Notes: generated by a model from the letters alone, not told the origin. A stretch of DNA of 64,000 nucleotides from Pseudozobellia thermophila (GCF_900141855.1 NZ_FQYU01000005.1:7790-71789), one strand, 5' to 3'. Shown: positions 18,462 to 28,019, counted from the first letter of the stretch. Program-made: numbers and translations.

Positions 18462-18485
18462 AATGGGTTTTCTTTTACAGGAAAC

Positions 18486-18795
18486 TTAATCCTCGATCTC
18501 TTTGCCAACGGCAAAAGGTTACAGCGATTCGTTTATAAGGTTCTTTGTAACATGGTTGATACAATTGCTCAAGGTCTTTCTCGTCGATATTGCCTCTGGT
18601 CTCGCTTAGCTTCTTGGTGATGTTTGTCAATACGTTCGGTCTTTCGTCGTCCAGCGGTCTCTCTTTTCTAACGGCTTTAGAATGGAAGACGGAATTCGCT
18701 GGTATTTGTTTTGTTTACAGGGGTAAAGGTTGGGTAATGCCATGCTTTTCAAAAGAAGCTATTGCCGAACTGCGGTTATTGGGGGGGTGAATTGA
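18486..18795 (-). pseudogene. Probable decayed gene, family unknown
   Basis: Read on the minus strand, one frame gives protein-like sequence (SSAIASFEKHGITQPLPL, a TAA stop, then TKQIPANSVFHSKAVRKERP and NVLTNITKKLSETRGNIDEK). A second frame then carries VTKNLINESL, a TAA, and PFAVGKEIED ending at TAA 18486-18488. The pattern is one gene with two internal stops and a frameshift, followed by a terminator. No family is recognised. The evidence is coding look and position only. Confidence 0.35.
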
Positions 18796-18922
18796 AAATA
18801 AAAAGGTGTCGCACTATCGGGGTGGAAGCTTTTGTTTCTTTGGTCGATATCGAAAGGGTTTTGTGGTTTTTAGTCGGGCAGGGCCACTGTTTACTCGTCT
18901 CAATTTTTCCTATATTTACCCC

Positions 18923-19333
18923 ATGCTCTCTAAAAAGACCAAATACGGACTAAAGGCGCTGACCTACCTGGCATCGCAAAAGGAGAAGGCCCCGGTACAG
19001 ATTTCCGAGATCGCCAAATGTGAGAACATCTCCCAAAAGTTCTTGGAGAGCATACTCCTGTCGTTGCGCAAAAGTGGTTTCTTGGGCTCTAAAAAAGGAA
19101 AGGGCGGGGGGTATTACCTTATAAAGGACCCCAAGGATATCTTGATGACCGATGTGATGCGCATTCTTGAGGGGCCGATCGCCATGGTGCCCTGTGTAAG
19201 TTTGAATTTCTACGAAAAATGTACCGACTGCCCCGATGAGAGTACCTGTTCGGTCAACAAACTGATGCTCAAGGTTCGGGATGCCAACCTGGAGGTGTAC
19301 CGCAACAATACCTTGGCCGACCTGCTGATTTGA
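18923..19333 (+). CDS. Rrf2-family transcriptional regulator
   Basis: 136 aa. The N-terminal winged helix (KYGLKALTYLA, then ISQKFLESILLSLRKSGFLGS and the GGYYL wing) is typical of Rrf2 proteins. Cys residues at 91, 100, 103 and 109 may bind an Fe-S cluster, with spacing unlike the C-x5-C-x5-C of IscR. The frame is open upstream to 18806, but the Rrf2 consensus starts at MLSKKTKYGL. TATATTTA at 18911-18918 is a likely -7 element only 4 nt before the ATG, so the mRNA may have almost no leader. Rrf2 proteins control Fe-S or cysteine metabolism; the palindromes before the sulfate operon are candidate targets. Confidence 0.9.
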   Translation: MLSKKTKYGLKALTYLASQKEKAPVQISEIAKCENISQKFLESILLSLRKSGFLGSKKGKGGGYYLIKDPKDILMTDVMRILEGPIAMVPCVSLNFYEKCTDCPDESTCSVNKLMLKVRDANLEVYRNNTLADLLI

Positions 19334-19824
19334 CCCTCCCCTCGATTTTATCGAATATCTTTCCTTGTGCCGGGATAGGCGTACGGCTTAAGGAACGTAC
19401 CCCCCCCCTGCCGGTAGGTAGGCAAAACAACCCAATAGGCCATGGCCTTTATTGCTTGGAATGGCCTTTGGCCAATAGGCAAACCTAGCGCCACCCCTCT
19501 TCTTATTCCATTGTTTTGGGGCGCTGCGGGCAACTATGCCCTGCTTGCCTCCCTTAGGCGCTTCGGCTGTGGGAGTCCACCGGTCAACGAAGGATTTTTT
19601 CTCGTGGCATTACTTCCATCTTACGCTTTACGTCTTTTTTCGGGAATCAATATTGAAATAAAAGTGCAGTAAAAATTTTGGGTTGGGAAAAAATACCCTG
19701 CCGTTTTATTCATTTGATAATAATTCAATAATATTCAGATTTTAGTTTAAAAAAAATCTTAAAATCAGTTAATTCGTTGTGAATATTTGAATGAAAAAGC
19801 GAAAATCACTCAAACTATTAGAAA
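19334..19824. other. Gene-free stretch before the SusC gene
   Basis: The first 300 nt are GC-rich without a credible frame. From 19660 the sequence becomes AT-rich and probably holds the SusC promoter (TTTG at 19713-19716 with a poor -7 TATTCAG some 20 nt on). No riboswitch or repeat was recognised. Confidence 0.5.
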
Positions 19825-22800
19825 ATGATCAATAAGTACAAACAAACAACAGTTTTGCTATTGCTGTTCATGTTCAATGTTGCATGGGGGCAGGAAGGGG
19901 TTATTTCAGGAACGGTAATCGATCAAAACGGCCTCCCGTTGCCCGGGGTAAATATTCTCGTTCAGGGCACGACCCGTGGTACACAGACCGATTTCGACGG
20001 AAAATATACCATTGCGGCCGATGAGGGACAAACATTGATTTTTACTTATCTAGGTCTTAAAGACCATACGGTTTTAATCGAAGGCCAATCTGTAGTGGAG
20101 GTGATGATGGAAGAGGATTCGCAGGCACTGGAAGAGGTGGTGGTCACGGCCCTGGGAATCAAAAGGGAGAAAAAAAGCCTGGGATATGCCCAGCAAAGTA
20201 TCGATGGTGGAAATATCGTAATGGCCAAGGAAACCGATATTAGTCAAGGTTTGGCCGGTAAAATCGCCGGGGTGCAATTGGTGGGTTCGCCGAGTTCTAC
20301 CTTTGAGGCATCCAACATTAGGCTTCGGGGCGAAGTGGGGGCGCTGTATATTGTCGATGGTGTCAAGTTGACCTCGCCCGTAGGCATCAATATGGAGGAT
20401 GTGGCCGATATATCGGTATTGAAGGGAATAGCCGGAACCGCTCTTTATGGCCCGGAGGCCCGAAACGGTGCGGTCATCATAACGACCAAGAGCGCCAAGC
20501 CCGGGGAGTCCAAGATTACGGTCGATATTGCTTCTTCCATTTCCCAACTTTACCTCTTGCCCGAATATCAAGACGAATACGGTGGTGGGTATACCCAGGA
20601 ATTTTCGGTGCTCAATGGTCAATACATCCCGAATTACTCGGCGGACGAATCGTGGGGCCCTAGACTTGACGGTACCTTGGTACGCCATTGGGACAGCTGG
20701 ATCGAAGGCGATCCCGAATACGGGAAGCTCAGGCCTTGGTCGCCCAGTCCCAACAGCGTGCGCGATTTTTTCAATACCGGGGTAACGTCCAACGTAACCT
20801 TGGGTTTCTTAAAGGGCGGGGAGGACTACAGCATCAAAACCACCATCAATCATATTAATTCTACCCTCATCATTCCCAATAACGAGCGCAGGCAGACGAC
20901 GATTTCGATGAAGGGCGATTACAACCTTACCGAAAAACTGAAGTTTATGGGGACCTTCAACTACCAATACCGCTATACCTTCAACAACCCGCAACAACGG
21001 GGGTATGCCGGTAATTTCAACGAATGGTGGCAGCGGCAGTTGGATATGGACCGCCTCAAAAATTACGAGCGTAACGGTCAGATTGTCTCCTGGAACATGA
21101 GGTCTTACGATAACCCGACCCCGCTTTATTGGGACTCGCCCTATTTCGAGGTTTACGAAAACATCAACAACGAAACCCGAAATGCCGTATACGGCAGCAT
21201 TGGCTTATCGTACGATTTTAGCGATAAGGTAAAGGCCTTGGTAGATATAAGAAGGACCTTCGACCTGACCAATTTCGACGATCGAACCGGATGGGGCGGT
21301 CTCTCATTGCCCTGGTTCAAGGAACAGACCGAGCAGAATAGCTTTACCGAGGCCTATACCCAGCTGAGTTACAACGACTCCTTTGGTGACTTTGACCTGG
21401 TTTCGAGTGTTGGGGGGCAGGTTAACCAAAGAAAGTACAAGTGGCTTAAAAACGAATCGGTCGGGGGACTTCAGATCCCGGGTTATTATAGTATAGATAC
21501 TTCGGTGGATACCCCCAACTACGAACGCGATAGTAGCCACGAAAAGCTTAACTCCCTGTTCGCCACACTATCCGTCGGATTTAAGAATATGGCCTATATA
21601 GACGGCTCTTTTAGGAGGGACTGGGGGTCTACGGCCACGCCCGACGATAACACCCTAAATACCTATGGGCTAACGGGTAGTTTTATTTTTAGCGAGTTGA
21701 TGAAGGGGGTTGGTTTTTTAAGCTTTGGTAAAATTAGGGCGGGTATCGCCCAGGCTCCGAGCTTCCCCGACGTTTATCAGTTGCAAGACTCGTATACCGT
21801 ATCCAATCCCTATGGCTCAAATGTAACGCTCAGTGTTCCCGAAACCTTGGCCAACCCATTTTTACGGGGCGGGGTAAGGGAGGAGAAGGAAATAGGTGCC
21901 GAACTTAAATTTTTCCAAAACCGATTTGGTTTGGACTTCACCTATTTTCAAAGAGACGACAAGGATCTGCCGACGGCCCTGACCTTAACGGGCACAACCG
22001 GATATGCCGAAACCGTGGGGAATGGATCCGTGATAGAGACCAAGGGGTGGGAACTGGCCCTGAACGTTTCTCCCTTCCGTACCGACGATTTCTCATGGGA
22101 TGTCAACTTCAATATTTCAAACTTTGACAAAAAAGTCGTCAAGATCAACGATTTGGTATCTTCCGTTCAGGTAGCCACCGGTCGTACCGCCAGTCTGGTG
22201 CACGATGCCAACGACGACTGGGGCAATATCTACGGCTACGATTTGGTGACCAACGAAGAGGGGGCGCCCTTGATCAATAGTAACGGACTGCCGGTTTACA
22301 CCGACAACTATGTTAAGGTGGGCAATATTCAGGCCGACTTCAACGGTGGGTTGGTCAATTTTTTCCGCTATAAGAATTTTGACATGAGTTTCTCAATAGA
22401 CTTCCAAGGTGGTGGGGAATTCTATGCGGTAACCCCACAACTCTTGGCCTACTCCGGTATTGGCGATTTTACCGTGGGCGACAACGAGCTCGGAAATCCC
22501 TTGCGAGACCCCGTTTTGGACAGCCAAGGCAATGAGGTCAACCAAGTCTTGGCCCAAAATGCGAGTCCGGGTTCGGGCGGGGTACTGGTAGAGGGGGTCG
22601 ATAGCGAGACCGGGAGCCCGGTGTCTTACTATACCAGTGCCTACAGTTATTTTAAGATAAAGAACCGGAAGGCCGGTGAGTGGATCTACGATGCGAGTTA
22701 TGTAAAACTGCGTCAATTGTCGCTTGGGTACCGCCTGCCCCAAAAGTTGATAGAGAAAACATTCTTGGACGCGGTATCCATCAACCTCTATGCCAATAAT

Positions 22801-22947
22801 CTTTGGTTGATTTATTCCAATATCGACGGAATAGACCCTTCCGAAATTGAATCGTACAACAGTACCGACGACGATATTAGGTGGACCGAGGCGGCACAGG
22901 ACCCCAATCAAAGAACGTATGGACTTGGTGTAAAACTATCTTTTTAA
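19825..22947 (+). CDS. SusC/RagA-type TonB-linked outer-membrane protein
   Basis: 1040 aa. Signal peptide about 1-22, a carboxypeptidase-like domain at 26-105 (VISGTVIDQNGLPLPGVNI, TDFDGKYTI), a TonB box-like stretch (LEEVVVTALGIKREKKSLGYA) and a plug with LRGEVGALYIVDG and NGAVIITTK, then a 22-strand-type barrel with a C-terminal strand ending in F. It imports oligomers across the outer membrane with its SusD partner, encoded 12 nt downstream. The following gene is an M19 dipeptidase and no glycosidase is adjacent, so peptides are a plausible substrate; that is inference. Confidence 0.94.
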   Translation: MINKYKQTTVLLLLFMFNVAWGQEGVISGTVIDQNGLPLPGVNILVQGTTRGTQTDFDGKYTIAADEGQTLIFTYLGLKDHTVLIEGQSVVEVMMEEDSQALEEVVVTALGIKREKKSLGYAQQSIDGGNIVMAKETDISQGLAGKIAGVQLVGSPSSTFEASNIRLRGEVGALYIVDGVKLTSPVGINMEDVADISVLKGIAGTALYGPEARNGAVIITTKSAKPGESKITVDIASSISQLYLLPEYQDEYGGGYTQEFSVLNGQYIPNYSADESWGPRLDGTLVRHWDSWIEGDPEYGKLRPWSPSPNSVRDFFNTGVTSNVTLGFLKGGEDYSIKTTINHINSTLIIPNNERRQTTISMKGDYNLTEKLKFMGTFNYQYRYTFNNPQQRGYAGNFNEWWQRQLDMDRLKNYERNGQIVSWNMRSYDNPTPLYWDSPYFEVYENINNETRNAVYGSIGLSYDFSDKVKALVDIRRTFDLTNFDDRTGWGGLSLPWFKEQTEQNSFTEAYTQLSYNDSFGDFDLVSSVGGQVNQRKYKWLKNESVGGLQIPGYYSIDTSVDTPNYERDSSHEKLNSLFATLSVGFKNMAYIDGSFRRDWGSTATPDDNTLNTYGLTGSFIFSELMKGVGFLSFGKIRAGIAQAPSFPDVYQLQDSYTVSNPYGSNVTLSVPETLANPFLRGGVREEKEIGAELKFFQNRFGLDFTYFQRDDKDLPTALTLTGTTGYAETVGNGSVIETKGWELALNVSPFRTDDFSWDVNFNISNFDKKVVKINDLVSSVQVATGRTASLVHDANDDWGNIYGYDLVTNEEGAPLINSNGLPVYTDNYVKVGNIQADFNGGLVNFFRYKNFDMSFSIDFQGGGEFYAVTPQLLAYSGIGDFTVGDNELGNPLRDPVLDSQGNEVNQVLAQNASPGSGGVLVEGVDSETGSPVSYYTSAYSYFKIKNRKAGEWIYDASYVKLRQLSLGYRLPQKLIEKTFLDAVSINLYANNLWLIYSNIDGIDPSEIESYNSTDDDIRWTEAAQDPNQRTYGLGVKLSF

Positions 22948-22959
22948 CACGAATTAAAA

Positions 22960-24432
22960 ATGAAAAGGGATATCATGAAAAAATATATTGGCAAAATTTC
23001 TTTTACAGTAGGGGTGTTGTTCCTTTCCGCTTGTGATACTGTGGATTTTGGGGAAACCAACGTAGACCCCGATGCAACATCGAAGGTGGTAAGTAGTGGA
23101 CTCTTAACCTATGCGCAACGCTATGTTGGCGATGCGGTTACCGATTATATGGGCCTTTTGTATACCCAACAGATTTCGCAAATTACCTATACCGATGGCT
23201 CTAGGTACGGTACCTTGAGTTTTGATTCGGATTACCTTTACCAGAATCCCTTGGTAAACTTAATGGCCATCGTCGATGTAAACTCGGATGAGGCCACGGC
23301 TTCCCTTCAAACCGTCTACGGTTCAAATGCCAATCAAATAGCGGTAGCTAAGATCCTCATGGCCTATTTTTACCAACAGATTACGGATCGTTGGGGTATG
23401 ATGCCGTATACCGAGGCCCTTTCGGGGGTTGAAAATACCTATCCCGTATTTGATACCCAAGAGGCCATCTACGACGGACTCTTCAATGATTTGGATGAGG
23501 CCCTGGCCCTGATAGATGGCGGAAATGGCCCAACGGGCGACATTATCTTTGACGGTGACATGGAGCGCTGGAAAAAATTTGCGAACACCCTAAAAATGAT
23601 CATGGCCCTTAGGTTGTCGAACGTGTATCCCGAGCCTAACGGGTATGCGGCGACAAAGTTCATAGAGGCGATGCCCGGGGCAATAGCGTCATCGGAAGAA
23701 ACAATATATTACCCCTTTTTAAGCGATGACAATAACGATAATCCGTGGCAAGATAGGTTCCAGACACGTGAAGATTATGCCGTTAGCGATGTGATGATCG
23801 ATCGCCTGTTGGCCGACAACGATCCGCGTATTTCGGTCTACGCCGAATATACAAGGTCTTCGGTCTCTTTGGAAGCCCCTGAATATGTAGGGATGCCCTA
23901 CGGTTTGCCGAACTCGGAGTGGTTGGCGGCAGACGTGTCCTTTATAGCGAGTGATGTGATCTACAACGGTTCGTCGCCAGGCCATATCTTTACCTACTCG
24001 CAAGTGGCATTCTCTTTGGCCGAGGCTGTTGAACTGGGATGGATTTCGGGGAGTGCGAGCGACTATTACGAAAAGGGGATAGAGGCCTCCTTCGAATTGT
24101 GGGGGGCGGATAATGTCGATGGGTATCTTGCCGATAACCCCTTGAGTCTTGACCCCATGACCGCCATGCAGCAGATTGCGGAAGAAAAATGGAAGGCACT
24201 TTATTTACAGGGATGGGAATCTTGGAGCGAATGGAGACGTCTAGGCTACCCCGAACTTGAACCGGCAACCCAGCCCCTGAACGGCGATGCAGTGCCGGTA
24301 AGGCAGGGCTACGACAACGATTACCCGACGAACAATACCGAAAATTACAATGCGGCGGTGAGCCTTCAAGGTCCCGATAACTTGGGCACCAACCTATGGT
24401 GGGACGTACCCCATCCGATTACCAATAAATAA
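22960..24432 (+). CDS. SusD/RagB-family surface lipoprotein
   Basis: 490 aa. The lipobox FLSAC puts the lipidated Cys at residue 25. The second in-frame Met (22975) may be the real start, leaving a shorter signal peptide. The helical TPR-like body, QIAVAKILMAYFYQQITDRWG near 127-147 and the C-terminal EKWKALYLQGWESWSEWRR are marks of the SusD-like substrate-binding lipoprotein group. It forms a lid on the SusC barrel. It is co-directional with and close to both SusC and the dipeptidase gene. Confidence 0.93.
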   Translation: MKRDIMKKYIGKISFTVGVLFLSACDTVDFGETNVDPDATSKVVSSGLLTYAQRYVGDAVTDYMGLLYTQQISQITYTDGSRYGTLSFDSDYLYQNPLVNLMAIVDVNSDEATASLQTVYGSNANQIAVAKILMAYFYQQITDRWGMMPYTEALSGVENTYPVFDTQEAIYDGLFNDLDEALALIDGGNGPTGDIIFDGDMERWKKFANTLKMIMALRLSNVYPEPNGYAATKFIEAMPGAIASSEETIYYPFLSDDNNDNPWQDRFQTREDYAVSDVMIDRLLADNDPRISVYAEYTRSSVSLEAPEYVGMPYGLPNSEWLAADVSFIASDVIYNGSSPGHIFTYSQVAFSLAEAVELGWISGSASDYYEKGIEASFELWGADNVDGYLADNPLSLDPMTAMQQIAEEKWKALYLQGWESWSEWRRLGYPELEPATQPLNGDAVPVRQGYDNDYPTNNTENYNAAVSLQGPDNLGTNLWWDVPHPITNK

Positions 24433-24487
24433 GCATTAACTTTAATAGGTAAGAACGAAATAAGAATTATATAGAAACCCTGAAATT

Positions 24488-25801
24488 ATGAAACAACTTA
24501 CCGCATTCTTGGCATTGATGTTTTTGGCGGGCTGCGCTGAATCTCCCAAACAAAAACCCGAGGCCGATCCCGACGAATTGGCCCGACAAATTCACGATAA
24601 GGTATTGACAATAGATACCCATTGCGATATCAATGTCGACAATTTTACCGATAGTGTTAACTATACGCAACGGCTTGGCACACAGGTAAACTTGCCGAAA
24701 ATGGAAGAAGGGGGGCTCGACGTCGTATGGTTTATCGTGTACACCGGGCAGGATACCCTGAGTGAAGAAGGTTATGCGAAAGCCCGTAAGAATGCAATGG
24801 CCAAGTTTGAGGCTATACATAGGCTGTGCGAGGAGTTTGCCCCGGACCGTATCGGTTTGGCCACGAGTTCGGATGAGGTTAGGGAAATTGCGGCCAGTGG
24901 AAGAAAGGTGGCCATGATAGGGGTGGAGAACGCTTATCCCATTGGTGAGGATTTAAGTGAAATCCAAAGGTACTACGATATGGGCGCCCGGTACATATCG
25001 CTTTCGCACAACGGGCATAGCCAGTTTTGCGATTCCAATACCGGGGAGAAAGACGATGTGTGGCTCCATAACGGTCTTAGCGAACTGGGCAGGGAGGCAG
25101 TGGCCGAAATGAACCGCGTAGGTATCATGATCGACGTGTCCCATCCGGGCAAGGAATCGATGCGGCAAATGATAGAACTTTCAAAAGCCCCTATCATCGC
25201 TTCCCATTCCTCGGCCAGGGCGCTCTGCGACCACAGCCGAAACCTCGATGACGAACAGTTGCAGTGGATGAAGGAAAACGGGGGCGTTGTCCAGACCGTG
25301 GCCTTTAGTTCGTATGTCAATACCGAAAAAGACAAGATACGGTCAGAGTATCTATCGACCATACAAAAAGAGGTGGCCGATAGCCTGGGAATTACGTGGT
25401 ACGAGCGTTCCGAATTGCGCAGTCTTCCCGACGACAAGCGAAAGGACTTTTTTAAGAACTATCGCAAGGTTAGAAGTTTGGCCGATTCGATCGCCAACGG
25501 GAGAGCCGATGCCCCTACAGGCGTTACCGTTGCCGATTTTGTAGACCATATTGATTACATGGTCGAAAAAATTGGCATAGACCATGTTGGTATCAGCTCC
25601 GACTTCGATGGGGGCGGAGGTATTACCGGATGGCAAGATGCTTCCGAAACCTTGAATGTTACCAAGGAATTGGTGAAGAGGGGGTATACCGAGGAAGAAA
25701 TTGCCAAACTATGGGGGGGCAACCTATTACGGGTAATGGACGAGGTTCAGGCAGTGGCCAAGGACATTCAAGCCTCCGAAAAGTCACCCGCTGGCGCATG
25801 A
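24488..25801 (+). CDS. Membrane dipeptidase (peptidase M19), lipoprotein
   Basis: 437 aa. Lipobox FLAGC with Cys at 16, so the enzyme is lipid-anchored. Zinc-site motifs of the renal-dipeptidase family are present: DTHCD (43-47, HxD), GVENAYPIG (about 141-149), SHNGH, DVSHPG and SHSSARALC, and ISSDFDGGGG near the C-terminus. It cleaves dipeptides, including D-residue forms in some homologues. It directly follows a SusC/SusD pair, which suggests uptake and trimming of small peptides at the envelope. Confidence 0.92.
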   Translation: MKQLTAFLALMFLAGCAESPKQKPEADPDELARQIHDKVLTIDTHCDINVDNFTDSVNYTQRLGTQVNLPKMEEGGLDVVWFIVYTGQDTLSEEGYAKARKNAMAKFEAIHRLCEEFAPDRIGLATSSDEVREIAASGRKVAMIGVENAYPIGEDLSEIQRYYDMGARYISLSHNGHSQFCDSNTGEKDDVWLHNGLSELGREAVAEMNRVGIMIDVSHPGKESMRQMIELSKAPIIASHSSARALCDHSRNLDDEQLQWMKENGGVVQTVAFSSYVNTEKDKIRSEYLSTIQKEVADSLGITWYERSELRSLPDDKRKDFFKNYRKVRSLADSIANGRADAPTGVTVADFVDHIDYMVEKIGIDHVGISSDFDGGGGITGWQDASETLNVTKELVKRGYTEEEIAKLWGGNLLRVMDEVQAVAKDIQASEKSPAGA

Positions 25802-26049
25802 TAGCGGTCCTGCTGACATGTATTCTGGATTGAAAATGGTCGACTTCGACCGGGGGTTTCGCCATTGGTTTGCTATGAAACATCCCCATAACCCGATGTA
25901 ATTTTCGCACCAAGACCGGCCTGTATGCCGTCATGCCTGCCGGTCAATGGTGCCATACCATTACATGCGGGCCCGATCGCTCCCAAGGGTGGGGCCATAG
26001 GGCTGTGTACGTGATAAATCTGTAAACATTCCCCTGTTTTGTTATTAAT

Positions 26050-26070
26050 CTACTAAATCTATAGGGTAAT
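26050..26070 (+). promoter_or_regulatory. Candidate operator, copy 1
   Basis: CTACTAAATCTATAGGG followed by TAAT. It is exactly 80 bp upstream of copy 2 and shares its CTAyTAAATywATAGGGTAAT pattern. Binding by an Rrf2-type regulator is inferred. Confidence 0.5.
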
Positions 26071-26115
26071 TGTAAATTCTTTGGGTTTGCTACGTCTTGG
26101 TTTGAAAAAAAATTC

Positions 26116-26123
26116 TATTTTTG
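26116..26123 (+). promoter_or_regulatory. -7 element of the sulfate operon
   Basis: TATTTTTG fits TAnnTTTG; TTGG at 26097-26100 could be the -33 element, 15-16 nt upstream. Transcription would start near 26129, within or beside operator copy 2. Confidence 0.5.
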
Positions 26124-26129
26124 CTTACT

Positions 26130-26150
26130 CTATTAAATTAATAGGGTAAT
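26130..26150 (+). promoter_or_regulatory. Candidate operator, copy 2 (palindrome over the start site)
   Basis: CTATTAAATTAATAG (26130-26144) is a perfect 5-bp dyad (CTATT/AATAG) with a 5-bp centre, followed by GGTAAT. Lying just after the -7 element, it is well placed for repression. Confidence 0.6.
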
Positions 26151-26167
26151 AGATTTTAGAAAAAACC

Positions 26168-26431
26168 ATGATTGTAGATCAATTGATATTAGATAAAAAG
26201 GCTTCCAAGAAAAAGTTTTCGGAGGACAAAAAGTCGGAAAGGCCCATCCGAAGTGTGGCCAAAGCGGTAAGCTGGCGGGTAATCGGCACTTTGGATACCC
26301 TCCTTATTTCCTATATACTAACCGGTGAGGTTGCCATAGCCGCCTCTATTGCCTCGATAGATTTCGTAACCAAAATGTTCCTTTATTTCGTTCACGAACG
26401 GGTTTGGAACAAGATCGGCTGGGGCAAATAA
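26168..26431 (+). CDS. DUF2061 membrane protein
   Basis: 87 aa. After a basic, soluble first 30 residues comes SWRVIGTLDTLLISYILTG (about 37-55), the hallmark of DUF2061, and a second hydrophobic segment (about 57-77) ending FVHERVWNKIGWG. It is therefore a two-helix inner-membrane protein. Function is unknown. As the first gene of the sulfate assimilation transcript, 11 nt before cysH, it may have a membrane role linked to sulfate or sulfite; this is inference from context. Confidence 0.88.
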   Translation: MIVDQLILDKKASKKKFSEDKKSERPIRSVAKAVSWRVIGTLDTLLISYILTGEVAIAASIASIDFVTKMFLYFVHERVWNKIGWGK

Positions 26432-26442
26432 ATTCGTTAAAT

Positions 26443-27069
26443 ATGGCTTTTTCAGAAGAGACAATACAGCAACTAAATAAAAAATTCGAGGGAGCGCAAC
26501 CTTCCGAGATAATCACTTGGGCTATCGACAATGCCGAAAGACCTGTGCTTACCACCAATTTTAGGCCTTACGAGGTAAATATTCTCCATGCGGTATCGCA
26601 GGTAAAAGGCGATATTCCCGTCATTTGGTGCGATACGGGTTACAATACCCCCAATACCTACAAGCACGCCGAAGACCTGATCCAACGGCTAAAGCTGAAC
26701 ATCGATCTATACGTGCCCCGTCAGACCAGTGCGCACCGCGACGTGGTAATGGGTATTCCGCAAGTTGACGATCCCAGGCATGCCGAGTTTACCGAGCAGG
26801 TAAAATTGGAGCCTTTTAGAAGGGCGATGGCCGTGCATAAGCCCGACGTGTGGTTTACCAACCTTAGAAAGGGGCAGACCGCTTTGCGCGATTCGTTGAA
26901 CGTGCTGAGTCTGGGCAAGGACGGGGTGCTTAAAGTGAGCCCCTTCTACCATTGGGGCGATGCCGAATTGGACGCCTATCTGGCCGAACACGATTTGCCC
27001 AACGAACACAAATATTTTGATCCGACCAAAGTGTTGGAAAACCGCGAATGCGGCTTACATACCCAATAA
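26443..27069 (+). CDS. cysH: Phosphoadenylylsulfate (PAPS) reductase
   Basis: 208 aa. It reduces activated sulfate to sulfite with thioredoxin. The catalytic Cys is in the C-terminal ECGLH motif (C203), and CDTGY is at 63-67. The paired cysteines that bind Fe-S in APS reductases are absent; the segment WFTNLRKGQTALRDSL resembles E. coli CysH instead, so PAPS is the likely substrate. The frame is open 13 codons upstream into the DUF2061 gene, but the start at MAFSEETI leaves an 11-nt gap and fits the family. No APS kinase is found in the operon. Confidence 0.9.
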   Translation: MAFSEETIQQLNKKFEGAQPSEIITWAIDNAERPVLTTNFRPYEVNILHAVSQVKGDIPVIWCDTGYNTPNTYKHAEDLIQRLKLNIDLYVPRQTSAHRDVVMGIPQVDDPRHAEFTEQVKLEPFRRAMAVHKPDVWFTNLRKGQTALRDSLNVLSLGKDGVLKVSPFYHWGDAELDAYLAEHDLPNEHKYFDPTKVLENRECGLHTQ

Positions 27070-27119
27070 AAAGACAATGTAAATAGGCAGATGCCCATGC
27101 ACTGCGGAATTTAAATTAT

Positions 27120-28019
27120 ATGACAGATACATCGCATATTAACGCCCTTGAAAACGAGGCCATCTATATTTTACGGGAGGTGGCCGCCCAATTCGAGCGT
27201 CCGGTATTATTGTTTTCCGGAGGAAAAGATTCCATAACCTTGGTGCGGTTGGCGCAAAAGGCCTTTTGGCCGGCGAAGATACCCTTCCCCCTGATGCATA
27301 TCGATACGGGGCACAACTTTCCCGAAACCATTGAGTTTAGGGATAAGCTGGTGAAGGATCTGGGGCTTGAGCTTATCGTAAGAAAGGTTCAGGACTCCAT
27401 CGACCAGGGCAAGGTAAAGGAAGAGACCGGTAGGTATAGCAGTAGAAACTCCTTGCAGACAACCACCTTGTTGGATGCGATCGAGGAGTTCAAGTTCGAT
27501 GCCTGTATCGGTGGAGCCCGACGCGACGAGGAAAAGGCCCGCGCCAAAGAACGTATTTTTTCGGTACGTGACGATTTTGGCCAGTGGGACGAGCGCAACC
27601 AGCGCCCCGAACTGTTCGATATGTTGAACGGGCAGATCGAACTGGGCCAGAACGTCCGGGTGTTTCCGATCTCCAACTGGACGGAGCTCGATGTTTGGTC
27701 CTATATCAAGGAAGAACAAATTGAGATTCCCTCTATTTACTTTGCCCACAAACGAAAGGTATTCTTGAGGGACGGCCTGATCTGGTCGCACTCCGAGTAT
27801 GTATACCAGGAAGAGGACGAAGAGGTGTTGGAGCGCATGGTCAGGTTCAGGACCGTTGGCGATATGAGCTGTACGGCGGCAGTCTTCTCCAACGCTACCG
27901 ATATCGAATCGGTAGTCGAAGAGATCAAAGACTCGACCATATCGGAACGAGGTGCGCGTATCGACGATAAACGCTCCGAGGCCGCCATGGAGAAAAGAAA
28001 ACAACAGGGATACTTTTAA
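27120..28019 (+). CDS. cysD: Sulfate adenylyltransferase subunit 2
   Basis: 299 aa. ATP pyrophosphatase-type domain with SGGKDS at 33-38 and the usual C-terminus (SEAAMEKRKQQGYF). With CysN it forms APS from sulfate and ATP. The gene sits 50 nt after cysH and 41 nt before cysN. Length fits the family (about 300 aa). Confidence 0.96.
   Translation: MTDTSHINALENEAIYILREVAAQFERPVLLFSGGKDSITLVRLAQKAFWPAKIPFPLMHIDTGHNFPETIEFRDKLVKDLGLELIVRKVQDSIDQGKVKEETGRYSSRNSLQTTTLLDAIEEFKFDACIGGARRDEEKARAKERIFSVRDDFGQWDERNQRPELFDMLNGQIELGQNVRVFPISNWTELDVWSYIKEEQIEIPSIYFAHKRKVFLRDGLIWSHSEYVYQEEDEEVLERMVRFRTVGDMSCTAAVFSNATDIESVVEEIKDSTISERGARIDDKRSEAAMEKRKQQGYF

Larger units (their letters stand above)
18260..18922. 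other. Long gap holding a terminator and a decayed frame
   Basis: No intact gene is supported. The gap contains a strong hairpin at 18423-18461 and, on the minus strand, a broken coding-like stretch at 18486-18795 that ends right before that hairpin. Open plus-strand frames here show no family features. Confidence 0.5.
25802..26167. other. Regulatory gap before the sulfate assimilation operon
   Basis: No gene is seen. The last 120 nt hold two copies of a palindrome and a -7 promoter element, listed separately. The first 240 nt show no recognised feature. Confidence 0.6.

Noticed and set aside
18369-18620. 83-codon plus-strand frame
   Set aside because: It reads through a perfect terminator hairpin and is antisense to the decayed frame.
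19442-19672. 76-codon plus-strand frame before SusC
   Set aside because: No recognised family and no promoter or start context; treated as non-coding.
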